A DNA stretch of 64,000 nt from DAINPP01 sp963667315 (GTDB lineage: Bacteria; Thermotogota; Thermotogae; MWEM01), in contig OY763325.1 in the NCBI GenBank assembly GCA_963667315.1, positions 1,798,001-1,862,000 of the forward strand, written 5' to 3'. The notes beneath the pieces are model-generated. The model was not told where the DNA came from. It did no database searches and was given only the letters and a program-made list of their open reading frames with translations. Positions 36,501-45,466 of the stretch are shown here, one piece after another (the stretch's first letter is position 1; each line of letters starts with the position of its first letter). A program made the translations under genes and the position numbers.

Positions 36501-37475
36501 ATGCGTAAAAACAAAGAAAAAATCATCGAGATAAAAAATCTGAAAAAACATTTCGACACCCAGTACGGTGCCGTAAAGGCCGTCGATGACATCACCTTCG
36601 ACATCTACAAAGGTGAGACATTCGGACTGGTGGGAGAATCGGGATGCGGAAAGTCAACATTGATCCGGACAATACTCAGACTGCTGAGCCCCACGTCCGG
36701 CGAAATCTGGTTCAACGGCCGGGATATCGCAAAACTCCATAAAAAAAGTGACCTCAAACCGCTGCGAAAAGAGATGAGTCTTGTCTTTCAGAACCCCCAT
36801 TCCTCACTTAACCCGAGAATGACGGTTTACGACACACTGTCAAGACCGTTCAAGATTCACAACATCACTCATTCAAAAGAGGAGACCACCGTCGAAATCG
36901 TCAAGGTCCTCAAGACGATGGGCCTTCAGGCAGAACATATGATTCGTTTCCCCCACGAACTGAGTGGCGGACAGAAACAGAGAATAGCTGTCGCCAGAGC
37001 CCTTGCGGTCGAACCGGACGTCATCTTCCTGGACGAACCCACCTCCGCTTTGGACGTTTCCGTTCAGACGAAGATCCTCAAACTGCTGAACGCGACGAAG
37101 AAAGAACGAAATCTGACCTATTTCTATATCTCGCATGACATCAACCTCATCCGTGTCGTATCCGACAGGATTGCCGTCATGTACCTGGGTAAGCTCGTTG
37201 AAATGGGAGATGCGGATGAAATTTTCAAAGATCCGAAACACCCGTATACCGTGGGGTTGTTTAAATCGGTGCCTGAACCGGATCCCGACAAACATATCGG
37301 AGAGATGTCGCTTCAGGGAGAAGTTCCCAGTCCGGTCAACCCGCCGGAAGGGTGTAATTTCAACCCGAGATGTCCACACGCTTTTGACCGGTGTTTCAAA
37401 GAAGAACCCGAATTGAAGGAAATGGCAGACGGCAGAAGCGTTGCCTGTCATTTGTATACAGGCGGGGGGAAGTAA
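36501..37475 (+). CDS. Peptide ABC transporter ATPase DppF-type
   Basis: 324 residues from the ATG at 36501. Walker A GESGCGKSTLIRT, signature ELSGGQKQR, Walker B VIFLDEPTSALD, histidine in YISHDIN. C-terminal cysteine extension CNFNPRCPHAFDRC. It pairs with the DppD-type protein as a heterodimer that powers the importer. The gene's last 10 codons and the palindrome behind it match those of the dppD-type gene. Confidence 0.94.
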   Translation: MRKNKEKIIEIKNLKKHFDTQYGAVKAVDDITFDIYKGETFGLVGESGCGKSTLIRTILRLLSPTSGEIWFNGRDIAKLHKKSDLKPLRKEMSLVFQNPHSSLNPRMTVYDTLSRPFKIHNITHSKEETTVEIVKVLKTMGLQAEHMIRFPHELSGGQKQRIAVARALAVEPDVIFLDEPTSALDVSVQTKILKLLNATKKERNLTYFYISHDINLIRVVSDRIAVMYLGKLVEMGDADEIFKDPKHPYTVGLFKSVPEPDPDKHIGEMSLQGEVPSPVNPPEGCNFNPRCPHAFDRCFKEEPELKEMADGRSVACHLYTGGGK

Positions 37476-37491
37476 ATGACAGGTGTTGAAA

Positions 37492-37515
37492 GGGTGATTC
37501 GTGAATTGCCCCTAC
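37492..37515. repeat. Dispersed palindrome, copy 8
   Basis: GGGTGATTC, GT, GAATTGCCCCTAC. Same first arm as copy 7, so copies 7 and 8 probably arose by duplication of the gene end. Confidence 0.75.
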
Positions 37516-37604
37516 AAGATGAGGTCATAATTTTCAATTCAAATTCTATAAGTTGCTCGCCCATGTCCAACTTATAAAATAAAAAACTATCAGGAGGGAT
37601 TTTT

Positions 37605-39131
37605 GTGAAGAAATTCAGAATTATTGTACTAATCGTTGTTTTAACCATGCTCGCAGTCAGCATTTCGTTCGCAGCCAGAAATACGGTTCTCGTCGCCATG
37701 AAAGGAGAACCTTCCAAGCTCAATCCAATCACTTATCAGGACACAGAAACCGACCTCGTTCTCACAGCACTCAGCGACCCGCTCGTTGAACTGACCACAG
37801 GAGGAGATTACACGGCAGAAGGTGCCGTCATCGAAAGTTATACCGTTTCAGAAGATGGAAAGACCTATACCTTCAAGATCAAAAAGGGAATTACCTTCCA
37901 CAACGGCGAAGTCATGAATGCGGAAGATGTTAAATTCACCTACGAATCGTTCATGGATCCCGAACTGGGTTCCCCGCATCACAAGTATTACAATGACATT
38001 GAATCCGTCAATCTTGTGGATGATTACACCCTGGAAATCAAGCTCACGGACAGAAACGTCGCATTCCTCACATCCGCAAGACTCAGAGGAAGAGTTCTTC
38101 CAAAAGACTACATTGAGGCAAACGGATGGGAAGGCTATGAACAGCATCCGATCGGAACCGGCCCATACGAATTCGTTGCACATGTACCGGGACAGAAGAT
38201 CGTACTCAAGAGAAACGAAAATTACTGGGATGACCAGGCAAACATCGAAAACCTTGAATTCAGATTCTTCCCTGAAATGACATCAGCTGTCATGGCGCTT
38301 CAGGCAAGACAGATCGACTTTATCGCAGAAATCCCCGCCGATGAATACAATGCCCTTAAAGACATGCCGGGAATGGGCTCGGGAACATACGCAAAATTTG
38401 AAGATCACAGAATCTGTTTCAACAAGAGACCCGACAGCGTATTTGCCGATCCAAAGGTCAGACAGGCCGTGGCTTACGCCATTAACAGATATGAACTCAT
38501 CGCCCTCACAAGAGGCGATCTCGCCGTTCCCGCACAGGGAAGAGTCCCCAATTTCCATGAGGCATTCGCCTACGATGCGCCGGCTTACGAGCAGGACCTG
38601 GAAAAGGCAAAACAGCTTCTCGCAGAAGCCGGTTATCCAAACGGTTTCAAGACACAGATCTACGCACCGTCCAGCTATCAGGAAAGAGTCCTTGAAGTCA
38701 CACAGATCCAGAGACAGCTCTCCAAGATTGGAATCGACTGCGAAGTTGTAGCCCTGGAATGGGGAACATACCTTGACGTTACAGCAGAAGGCGAAGCCCC
38801 TATGTTCAGAGAAAGATGGGCTGCCACTTCCCCATCCCCATACAGTTTCGTTGAAAACTGGTGGACCGAGTCAAGCTGGAATGAAATCTTCGGTACCTAT
38901 TCCAACCCGAAGGTTGATGAACTCGTTGCCAACATCAACAAAGAAACAGATGATGCAAAGAGATGGGAAATGTACCGGGAAGTTCAGAAGATCGCCATGG
39001 AAGACGTCGCCTGTTATCCGCTTTACTGGCCAATCGAAGGTGTTGTTTACAATGACGAAGTGAAGATTCCGGAATACCTCTTCAACATCTTCCTCAGACC
39101 GATTTACAACATCGACAAATGGAGCTTCTGA
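37605..39131 (+). CDS. Peptide-binding protein of the ABC importer (SBP family 5)
   Basis: 508 residues, GTG start after CAGGAGGG. Signal peptide MKKFRIIVLIVVLTMLAVSISFA. Family 5 landmarks are LNPITYQDTETD, YTFKIKKGITFHNGE, the MNAEDVKFTYE segment, and IGTGPYEF. It captures peptides or similar ligands in the periplasm. It is placed last in the operon, after the ATPases. There is no lipobox, so it is soluble as expected for a diderm. Confidence 0.93.
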   Translation: MKKFRIIVLIVVLTMLAVSISFAARNTVLVAMKGEPSKLNPITYQDTETDLVLTALSDPLVELTTGGDYTAEGAVIESYTVSEDGKTYTFKIKKGITFHNGEVMNAEDVKFTYESFMDPELGSPHHKYYNDIESVNLVDDYTLEIKLTDRNVAFLTSARLRGRVLPKDYIEANGWEGYEQHPIGTGPYEFVAHVPGQKIVLKRNENYWDDQANIENLEFRFFPEMTSAVMALQARQIDFIAEIPADEYNALKDMPGMGSGTYAKFEDHRICFNKRPDSVFADPKVRQAVAYAINRYELIALTRGDLAVPAQGRVPNFHEAFAYDAPAYEQDLEKAKQLLAEAGYPNGFKTQIYAPSSYQERVLEVTQIQRQLSKIGIDCEVVALEWGTYLDVTAEGEAPMFRERWAATSPSPYSFVENWWTESSWNEIFGTYSNPKVDELVANINKETDDAKRWEMYREVQKIAMEDVACYPLYWPIEGVVYNDEVKIPEYLFNIFLRPIYNIDKWSF

Positions 39132-39164
39132 TTCAACCGCTTATGAACAGGGCATAAAGATACC

Positions 39165-39196
39165 GGGGCAGCTTTTTGAGCTGCTCCTTTTTTTTC
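39165..39196 (+). terminator. Terminator of the importer operon
   Basis: GGGGCAGCT (39165-39173) with AGCTGCTCC (39179-39187), then eight T. Confidence 0.88.
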
Positions 39197-39257
39197 CTCA
39201 CACTCCCAACAAAAAGGTATGGTATCATAACGATGTGTAATCAATAAGGAGGTCAAA

Positions 39258-40424
39258 ATGACAGATACAAAACTCGAAATAAAACAGATTATAAAAGAAC
39301 ATCTCGAAGAACTTTTCGACATCACAAAGCAAATGTACGAGAATCCCGAACTCGGATTTGAAGAAGTCAAGGCAGCCGGCTGGCTGACCGAAAAACTGGA
39401 AAAAGAAGGATTTGACGTCAAACGGGGAATCGCCGGACTTGATACGGCTTTCAAGGCAACCTGTGATCTCGGTGGACAAGGACCGAATATCGCATTCCTC
39501 TGTGAATACGATGCCCTGCCAGGAATCGGACACGGTTGCGGTCATAATCTCATCGGCCCCTCAAGCCTCGGTGCCGCTATTGCCCTCTCAAAGGCAAAGG
39601 GACTGAACGGAACGATTACCGTTCTGGGATGCCCGGCTGAAGAAACGGGTGGGGCAAAGGTCATCCTCGTTGAAAAAGGGGTCTTTGATGATATTGACCT
39701 TGCCATGATGGTGCATCCTTCCACACATGTACAGGTTTATACGACATCATATGCCATTGACGCAATTGAATTCACCTATCACGGTCAAACGTCACATGCC
39801 GCTTCGGCTCCCGAACTTGGGATCAACGCACTTGATGCTGTTATTCAGCTCTTCAACGGGATCAACGCACTTCGACAGCATCTGAAAGACGATGTCAGGA
39901 TCCACGGAATCATCAACGAAGGGGGACAGGCCCCGAATGTCGTTCCCGATCTTGCCTCGGCAAGATTCTATTTCAGGGCAAAGGACAGAAAATATCTCAA
40001 CGAGATGTTCCAGAAAATACTGAAGATCGCAGAAGGAGCTGCCCTTATGACGGGCGCCAAAATGGAATGGCGAAACTACGAACTCTCCAACGACAATCTT
40101 GCACCGAACAAAAGACTCGCCGCCCTCTTTGAAGAAAACCTCATCGCTCAGGGAATCACGGACATCGAACCGCCACAGGACGGAAAGGGCTCTACGGATA
40201 TGGGAAATGTCAGCCATGTTGTCCCGGCTATTCACCCGTATCTCCCCCTTGCACCCAAAGATTCGGTTCGACCGCATTCTGTTGAGCTGGCAGATGCCAC
40301 CGTTTCACCCGGCGGGAAGGAAGAACTGTACAAAGCAGCCCTCACACTTGCCTGTACAGGGTGCGATATTCTGACGAATAACGATGTGTATCTTGAAATC
40401 ATCCAGGAATTTAAAGACCGATAA
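39258..40424 (+). CDS. M20-family amidohydrolase/peptidase
   Basis: 388 residues, start after AAGGAGG. Dinuclear metal hydrolase of the amidohydrolase/AbgB-like branch. Metal-site residues appear in EYDALPGIGHGCGHN (the GHGCGHN motif), ETGGAKV and HPSTHVQ. A dimerisation domain follows with FTYHGQTSHAASAPE. It could process peptides brought in by the importer just upstream, or cleave acyl-amino acids. It is flanked by terminators, so transcribed alone. Confidence 0.9.
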   Translation: MTDTKLEIKQIIKEHLEELFDITKQMYENPELGFEEVKAAGWLTEKLEKEGFDVKRGIAGLDTAFKATCDLGGQGPNIAFLCEYDALPGIGHGCGHNLIGPSSLGAAIALSKAKGLNGTITVLGCPAEETGGAKVILVEKGVFDDIDLAMMVHPSTHVQVYTTSYAIDAIEFTYHGQTSHAASAPELGINALDAVIQLFNGINALRQHLKDDVRIHGIINEGGQAPNVVPDLASARFYFRAKDRKYLNEMFQKILKIAEGAALMTGAKMEWRNYELSNDNLAPNKRLAALFEENLIAQGITDIEPPQDGKGSTDMGNVSHVVPAIHPYLPLAPKDSVRPHSVELADATVSPGGKEELYKAALTLACTGCDILTNNDVYLEIIQEFKDR

Positions 40425-40437
40425 CCGATAAACCCGC

Positions 40438-40472
40438 AAAGGCGGAGGGGATTCATCACTTCCGCCTTTTTC
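40438..40472 (+). terminator. Terminator of the M20 peptidase gene
   Basis: AAAGGCGGA (40438-40446) with TCCGCCTTT (40461-40469), followed by T-rich DNA. It marks the left border of the CHAT/sigma locus. Confidence 0.85.
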
Positions 40473-40597
40473 ACATGCTTCTGAAACACCTCTAACCTTT
40501 TGACTTCCGGGGTACCAATAACGCTCAAATATTTAACGCCATTTTAACTTAAAACCAACCATATTCTTTCCAGAATATTCGATTTATGAACTTTCTA

Positions 40598-40606
40598 TGA
40601 TATAAT
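40598..40606 (+). promoter_or_regulatory. Extended -10 before the first zinc-finger gene
   Basis: TGATATAAT, about 95 bases before the start at 40701. The same extended -10 form precedes both small-domain genes at 44011 and 48025. Confidence 0.55.
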
Positions 40607-40700
40607 TCCTTTGTAACGCTTTCAAACAGAGTGATACAGATTATTATTAACTATATTATACGGTAAATAAAGCGTAAAAGGGAGCGAGAAACTTACAGGA

Positions 40701-41459
40701 ATGCAAAATCAAAAAAAGCCCCATCTGACATCAGAAGACACCGCACTTTATCTTAAATACCTTAACGGTGATACGTTAACCCGTACAGAAAACATTAAAA
40801 TCTCAGAGGTACAGGATCATCTCGCAGACTGTGAAAGGTGTATGGAAAAGGTACAAAAAGTATTCTCCGAACGATCCGGCATCGCTAAAAGGAGCCATTC
40901 GGGATTTCAAAGCGATACGCTGATAAAGATGCATCACCTTACCGACATCCTCTTGAAAATAAAAGAGACGAAAACAGCCCGAAGCGATCGAAAAATAATT
41001 GACCGTCTCCTCAGCCTGACACCCTCGTTTGTACAAAAAGGCCTGCTTGTCGAACTGGTTGACCCGTCATCAAACAATATAAAAAGCAGTACGCTTTTAC
41101 CGGATCAGGCTGCTTCCCCCTTTATATATGAAACGCTCAAGCGGAAAACAAGAGGGGATGAATCCCCCTTCAAGATAGAAAACCGCCTTAAAGTCATCAC
41201 TTCCGAAAAGATCGCCCATCGAACGGAGGTCCGTCTGAACTGCGAAGCAAAAACCCTCTGTGTCTTCCTCAAAAAAATCGGTGGTGAATACCTGCCAAGG
41301 ATTGCACTGCTCAATCTCGAAGAAGTGGAACCTGCCGCAGAAAATCTCCATTTGAAGACACCCGTATACAACGGGGAAAAGGGACAGTTTGAATGCTGCT
41401 TCACGGATCTGAAATACGGAAAATATTTCCTGTTTATAGAACCTGATTTTTTCGTTTAA
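40701..41459 (+). CDS. Zinc-finger protein with a shared C-terminal beta domain (A1)
   Basis: 252 residues. Residues 40-47 form H-x3-C-x2-C (HLADCERC), the zf-HC2/anti-sigma zinc pattern. A helical middle (about 70-115) leads to a domain of about 100 residues with KVITSEKIAHRTEV, PRIALLNL and the end YGKYFLFIEPDFF. There is no signal peptide or membrane helix, so unlike classical ECF anti-sigmas it should be cytoplasmic. It lies 28 bases before the TPR-CHAT gene, suggesting a partner or substrate of that protease. Anti-sigma activity is inferred from the zinc motif and nearby sigma genes. Confidence 0.75.
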   Translation: MQNQKKPHLTSEDTALYLKYLNGDTLTRTENIKISEVQDHLADCERCMEKVQKVFSERSGIAKRSHSGFQSDTLIKMHHLTDILLKIKETKTARSDRKIIDRLLSLTPSFVQKGLLVELVDPSSNNIKSSTLLPDQAASPFIYETLKRKTRGDESPFKIENRLKVITSEKIAHRTEVRLNCEAKTLCVFLKKIGGEYLPRIALLNLEEVEPAAENLHLKTPVYNGEKGQFECCFTDLKYGKYFLFIEPDFFV

Positions 41460-41487
41460 TCATTTTCAATCGTTAAAGGGTGTCCAG

Positions 41488-43893
41488 ATGATCGAAAAAA
41501 AAAGCATTGCTGAACAGATAAAAGAAGCGGAGAATTTGACGCATTATGAAAAACTGAATGAGGCCCTTGCCGTCTATGGACAGATAGACATGAACGTGGC
41601 AACCGATATGGATAAGGCCGTCATCCTCAACAATAAAGGTGTCATTTACAAACGAAAAGGAGACTATCAGAAAGCGGAGGATTATTACAACCAGGCACTT
41701 GCATACCACCTGAAAAACAATCGCGAGCCGCTGGAAGAATATCTGCTGACACTCAACAACCTTGCCCTGAATAAAAGACTTTTCGGAAATTATACCAAAA
41801 GCGAAAAGATCTATCATGAAATTCTTACGATGGCAGAGCAGCATTTCGGAAGAGAATCTGAAATGTATTACAACAAACTCAACAATCTCGGTGCCCTTTA
41901 CATGAAAATGGGACAGTTTGGGAAGGCTGAAGAGTGCTTCTGCGCCAGAAACAACTTCTTGGAGAAAACCGGAGAAACGGGAACCCTCAAATATGCACTG
42001 GCATTGTTCAACCTCGCCACATTGTACAAAGTATGGCGCAACAAGACCGATACAGCCATCGAATTGTACAGGCAATCCATCAAACTCATGCAGGCAAACC
42101 ATTTCACCAAGCATACCCATTATTACAGGACACATATCAACCTCTGCTTCGTGCTGATGGAGCGCGATGAGTTAACCGAAGCACGACTCATCCTGGAAAG
42201 CTTTCTCGCAGACACGAAAACCGAACAGGAAGCGTCATCACTCGATCACGCAAAATTCCTGCTTGAATATGCCAAACTGATGAAAAAAATGCTCAAAAAC
42301 GAAGAGGCGTTGCGTTCTATCGACACTGCCATCGAGATCATCGAAAGGACCCTGACGAAAGATATTCTTTTTTACAGCGAACTTCTGTCTGTCAAGGCGA
42401 CTATTCTGTCAAACTTGAAGCGCTACGACGAAGCCTATACCAATCTGCTTCAATCCGTTAAGATTCAAAACCGTCTCTTCATCGATACCGCTTTCGCTTA
42501 TGGTGAGTCCGACGCACTTGAATTTCTGAGGGCCATCAACAACGAATATAATCTCTTGCTCGATCTCATCAGAAGACATTTCAGAGAAGAGGCTCAAAAA
42601 GTACATGATGCCTATCTCGCCATCATCCTGAGAAAGACCATCATCCTGGAGATGACGATGATACAGAATCTTTTGCTGAACCGTTCAGGCGACAACGGGA
42701 AAACAAACGAAAAAGATTACATTCACGGGGATATCAAAGAACGTCTGAAACAACGGGATTACACCGCCATCATCGCCAATCTTGATGATGACAGTCTCTT
42801 TTTCGATATCTATCACCTGGATCAGATGGACAGATACATCCTTTTCATCATCTCATCAGACGAAACGATCAGGCTGATCGACCTGGGAAAAGCTTCCTCT
42901 TTGAACAAGATGGTTGAAAAGTACAGGGAAAGTCTGACACATATCGAAAAGGGATGCTATCATCAGCTCTTGTCTACCGATCTTTACAGACGCTTCTTTT
43001 CGACACTTCAGGGAAAATTCCCACGAAAGATAATCATCTCAACGGCCAACGAACTCTCACATCTTCCCTTTGACACCATCAAAACAACCGATAACCGGTA
43101 TCTGATTGAAGAAACGGATATTCGATACATCTCGACGATAAAAGATTTCGAAGCGGGAAAGAGAGGGGTGAGTGAAAATGAGAAAACATTTTCACTCATC
43201 ACGAATCCCGATTTCGATTATCCATCTGAAACACCGCCAGACAACACAGACGACTTTTACAAAAGACTGCCGGGAAGTCGGGTGGAAGGGGAGACGATCT
43301 GTCAGATACTGGGCGACTGGGAAGGAAGTCTCATACTCAACGATGCGAAAGCGGTTGACGCCAATTTCAAAAGACTCACCGCTTCTCATATCGTTCATAT
43401 CGCCACACACGGTTTCTTTTCAAAGAATCCGTACAATACCAATCCATTGAAAGACAGCGGGTTGATCTTCGCCGGGATCAACGCCATAAACGCAAAGCTT
43501 TCCCTAACCGAGACGGAAAAAGCCGAAATAGAAGACGGAAAAATGACGGCTTATGACCTAACGTTTCTCGATCTGAAAGGCACTGAACTCATCGTTCTAT
43601 CCGCCTGTGAAACGGGACTCGGAAAGTATATCAACGGAAACGGCGTTATAGGGTTGCAGCGAGCCATTCTCCTTTCCGGTGTCCGAAAGATGATCATGAC
43701 GCTCTGGAAGAGCGATGATGACTCCGCCATCAGCCTGATGAAAACCTTTTACAACCGATACCGTACTACATTTGATGCCGAAGCTTCTCTCAGGGAGGCA
43801 AAACTTCAGATGATAAAAGAAAACAGACAGCGGTTCGGAAATGAGGTCCCCGCCCTCTGGGGTGGCTATGTCTGTTTATCGAGAAGTTTCTGA
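41488..43893 (+). CDS. TPR-CHAT protease (C1)
   Basis: 801 residues. About residues 30-370 are TPR repeats (for example GVIYKRKGDYQKAEDYYNQA), a linker about 370-500 includes YLAIILRKTIILEMTMIQN, and the C-terminal part is a CHAT (caspase-like) domain. The catalytic pair is His641 in HIATHGFF and Cys707 in LSACETGLG; both are intact, so peptidase activity is likely. CHAT proteins cut specific partner proteins when the TPR part senses a signal. The operon partner is the zinc-finger gene upstream. Confidence 0.92.
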   Translation: MIEKKSIAEQIKEAENLTHYEKLNEALAVYGQIDMNVATDMDKAVILNNKGVIYKRKGDYQKAEDYYNQALAYHLKNNREPLEEYLLTLNNLALNKRLFGNYTKSEKIYHEILTMAEQHFGRESEMYYNKLNNLGALYMKMGQFGKAEECFCARNNFLEKTGETGTLKYALALFNLATLYKVWRNKTDTAIELYRQSIKLMQANHFTKHTHYYRTHINLCFVLMERDELTEARLILESFLADTKTEQEASSLDHAKFLLEYAKLMKKMLKNEEALRSIDTAIEIIERTLTKDILFYSELLSVKATILSNLKRYDEAYTNLLQSVKIQNRLFIDTAFAYGESDALEFLRAINNEYNLLLDLIRRHFREEAQKVHDAYLAIILRKTIILEMTMIQNLLLNRSGDNGKTNEKDYIHGDIKERLKQRDYTAIIANLDDDSLFFDIYHLDQMDRYILFIISSDETIRLIDLGKASSLNKMVEKYRESLTHIEKGCYHQLLSTDLYRRFFSTLQGKFPRKIIISTANELSHLPFDTIKTTDNRYLIEETDIRYISTIKDFEAGKRGVSENEKTFSLITNPDFDYPSETPPDNTDDFYKRLPGSRVEGETICQILGDWEGSLILNDAKAVDANFKRLTASHIVHIATHGFFSKNPYNTNPLKDSGLIFAGINAINAKLSLTETEKAEIEDGKMTAYDLTFLDLKGTELIVLSACETGLGKYINGNGVIGLQRAILLSGVRKMIMTLWKSDDDSAISLMKTFYNRYRTTFDAEASLREAKLQMIKENRQRFGNEVPALWGGYVCLSRSF

Positions 43894-43932
43894 AACACCG
43901 CTTCTCATTTCTGATAAATTTATGACATGATA

Positions 43933-43941
43933 TGTTATAAT
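43933..43941 (+). promoter_or_regulatory. Extended -10 before small-domain gene B1
   Basis: TGTTATAAT, 70 bases before the start at 44011. It falls inside the longer open frame, which supports the downstream start. An identical element precedes B2 at 47950. Confidence 0.65.
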
Positions 43942-44010
43942 TATAAACGCGAGACAACTCATTTGAGAAACTGCAATTCGAAAAAAGACAAAAACAGCAA
44001 AGGAAGAACG

Positions 44011-44502
44011 ATGATTGAACAGGCGAAAGACAAGATGACACTTTCAGATTTTAATCCAAATGACCATTTAAACGATGTCAATACCCTTGTTATCCATATG
44101 AAATCCAAAAAGACAGGGGCAAGGATGCTAAGCGGGATAGACATGACATCACCGGATTCCGTGTTTGAATACGCCGTCATTTCCCATAACACGAGAAGCG
44201 ATGGCACTGAACAAAAGGTACAATCACTGATGAAAGTCATCACGTCCAAACGAATCGCCCATCGAACGGAAGTCATCCTTCTCGAAGATGAGCAGAAGAT
44301 TATCGTCAGGATGAAAAAAGAACAATACGAAAGATTCCCGAGAATCGCCCTGATCCGGACGGATATCCCGTCGGAAGTCATCGAAAGGGTCCAGACACAG
44401 GATCCGGATTACAAGGATTTCGGAGATGTTTTCGAATACGTCTTCGAAAACGTTGAACAGGGAAGTTATTACCTCTTCATAGAACCGCTTTTTCTGCTTT
44501 GA
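44011..44502 (+). CDS. Small-domain protein B1 (shared C-terminal domain without zinc finger)
   Basis: 163 residues from the ATG at 44011 (AAGGAAG upstream); the frame's earlier ATG lies over the promoter. It lacks the zinc finger. It carries the domain of A1/A2: VFEYAVISHNTR, MKVITSKRIAHRTEV, RFPRIALIRTD, GSYYLFIEPLF. It could compete with or regulate the zinc-finger proteins. It is nearly the same protein as B2 at 48025. No known family recognised. Confidence 0.78.
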   Translation: MIEQAKDKMTLSDFNPNDHLNDVNTLVIHMKSKKTGARMLSGIDMTSPDSVFEYAVISHNTRSDGTEQKVQSLMKVITSKRIAHRTEVILLEDEQKIIVRMKKEQYERFPRIALIRTDIPSEVIERVQTQDPDYKDFGDVFEYVFENVEQGSYYLFIEPLFLL

Positions 44503-44548
44503 AAACGCTCCAAATACCTCTGATTGGATGCTGAAAAGATGAGAACCA

Positions 44549-44557
44549 TGTTACAAT
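44549..44557 (+). promoter_or_regulatory. Extended -10-like element before A2
   Basis: TGTTACAAT, 80 bases before the start at 44637, similar to the TGTTATAAT of the B genes. Confidence 0.4.
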
Positions 44558-44636
44558 CAAAGGCCTGAGGAACGGAAAATCTCGTTCGCTTCGAATGCAC
44601 CTATTATCGCATGAAGGTATTAAAATTGAGCCAAGG

Positions 44637-45383
44637 ATGGAAACTGTGCCGGAAAGACATTTAACAGACAAAAAGATAACATACTATATCAGATATCTCT
44701 CGGAAACCGCAGGAGATTCTTTTGATACGAAAACGATTGAAGAAATTCAGACTCATCTTAACGATTGTGATCGCTGTATGGAAAGAGTTCACAACAGATA
44801 TGAGATGGCAGCAAAGGCAGAGAATACAAATTTCAGCGGCGACGTCGAAGAAGAACGTGCAAAAATTTTCGAAACGGCAAAAAAACTGAAAGAGCTTTCA
44901 CTTTCGGAAACGGAAATGTCCATGATAGACAGCATCCTTGAAAACGGAGATGATCTGGATGACAACGCCGTGCATGTCCGCTTTAAAACCTTCCCGCTCG
45001 CCGACCGGCTGTACAGCCGACTCGGTATCCTGAAATATTCCGAACTGTTTGAATATGAAAAAATGTGCGACTGGTCACGTGGTGACGGCAAAAGCCCTGT
45101 CGAGGACAATTTCATGAAAGTCATCACATCCGAAGAGGTCAAAAACACCATGGAAATCGAACTCAACGAAACGGAAAGAAGCCTGAGTGTCAGACTCATC
45201 AACGAAGAACAGGACTTCGCCCCGAGAATTGCCATGCTCAGGATCGATGATCAATACGGCAAAGACAATCTGAGAATTGCCGATGTACTCTACGACGGCA
45301 TGACCAACAGCTTTGAATTTAAATTCGAAGACCTTGAACGGGGAAATTATTTCGTCTTTATAGAACCAAATTTTCAGGTTTAA
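44637..45383 (+). CDS. Zinc-finger protein with shared C-terminal domain (A2)
   Basis: 248 residues from the ATG at 44637. An earlier ATG at 44595 exists, but from 44637 the zinc-site histidine is residue 40, exactly as in A1. Motif THLNDCDRC gives H40-x3-C44-x2-C47. The helical middle (AKIFETAKKLKELSLSETEM) and C-terminal domain (MKVITSEEVKNTMEI, APRIAMLRID, GNYFVFIEPNF) follow. It precedes TPR-CHAT gene C2, with a terminator-like hairpin between. Second copy of the A-C-B cassette. Confidence 0.75.
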   Translation: METVPERHLTDKKITYYIRYLSETAGDSFDTKTIEEIQTHLNDCDRCMERVHNRYEMAAKAENTNFSGDVEEERAKIFETAKKLKELSLSETEMSMIDSILENGDDLDDNAVHVRFKTFPLADRLYSRLGILKYSELFEYEKMCDWSRGDGKSPVEDNFMKVITSEEVKNTMEIELNETERSLSVRLINEEQDFAPRIAMLRIDDQYGKDNLRIADVLYDGMTNSFEFKFEDLERGNYFVFIEPNFQV

Positions 45384-45400
45384 AAACAAAAACATCAAAT

Positions 45401-45429
45401 GGGGCAGTGAAGATGACTGTCCCTTTTTT
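45401..45429 (+). terminator. Terminator or attenuator between A2 and CHAT gene C2
   Basis: GGGGCAGT (45401-45408) pairs with ACTGTCCC (45416-45423, one G-T pair), followed by six T. It would lower readthrough from the zinc-finger gene into the protease gene. The A1-C1 pair has no such hairpin. Confidence 0.65.
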
Positions 45430-45466
45430 ATATCTATATTATTGTTATCCCGGGGAGTGGTTGACG

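Noticed and set aside
43927..44010. Longer start of small-domain gene B1
   Set aside because: The upstream ATG overlaps the extended -10 TGTTATAAT and lacks a ribosome site; the ATG at 44011 has AAGGAAG and matches B2 in length.
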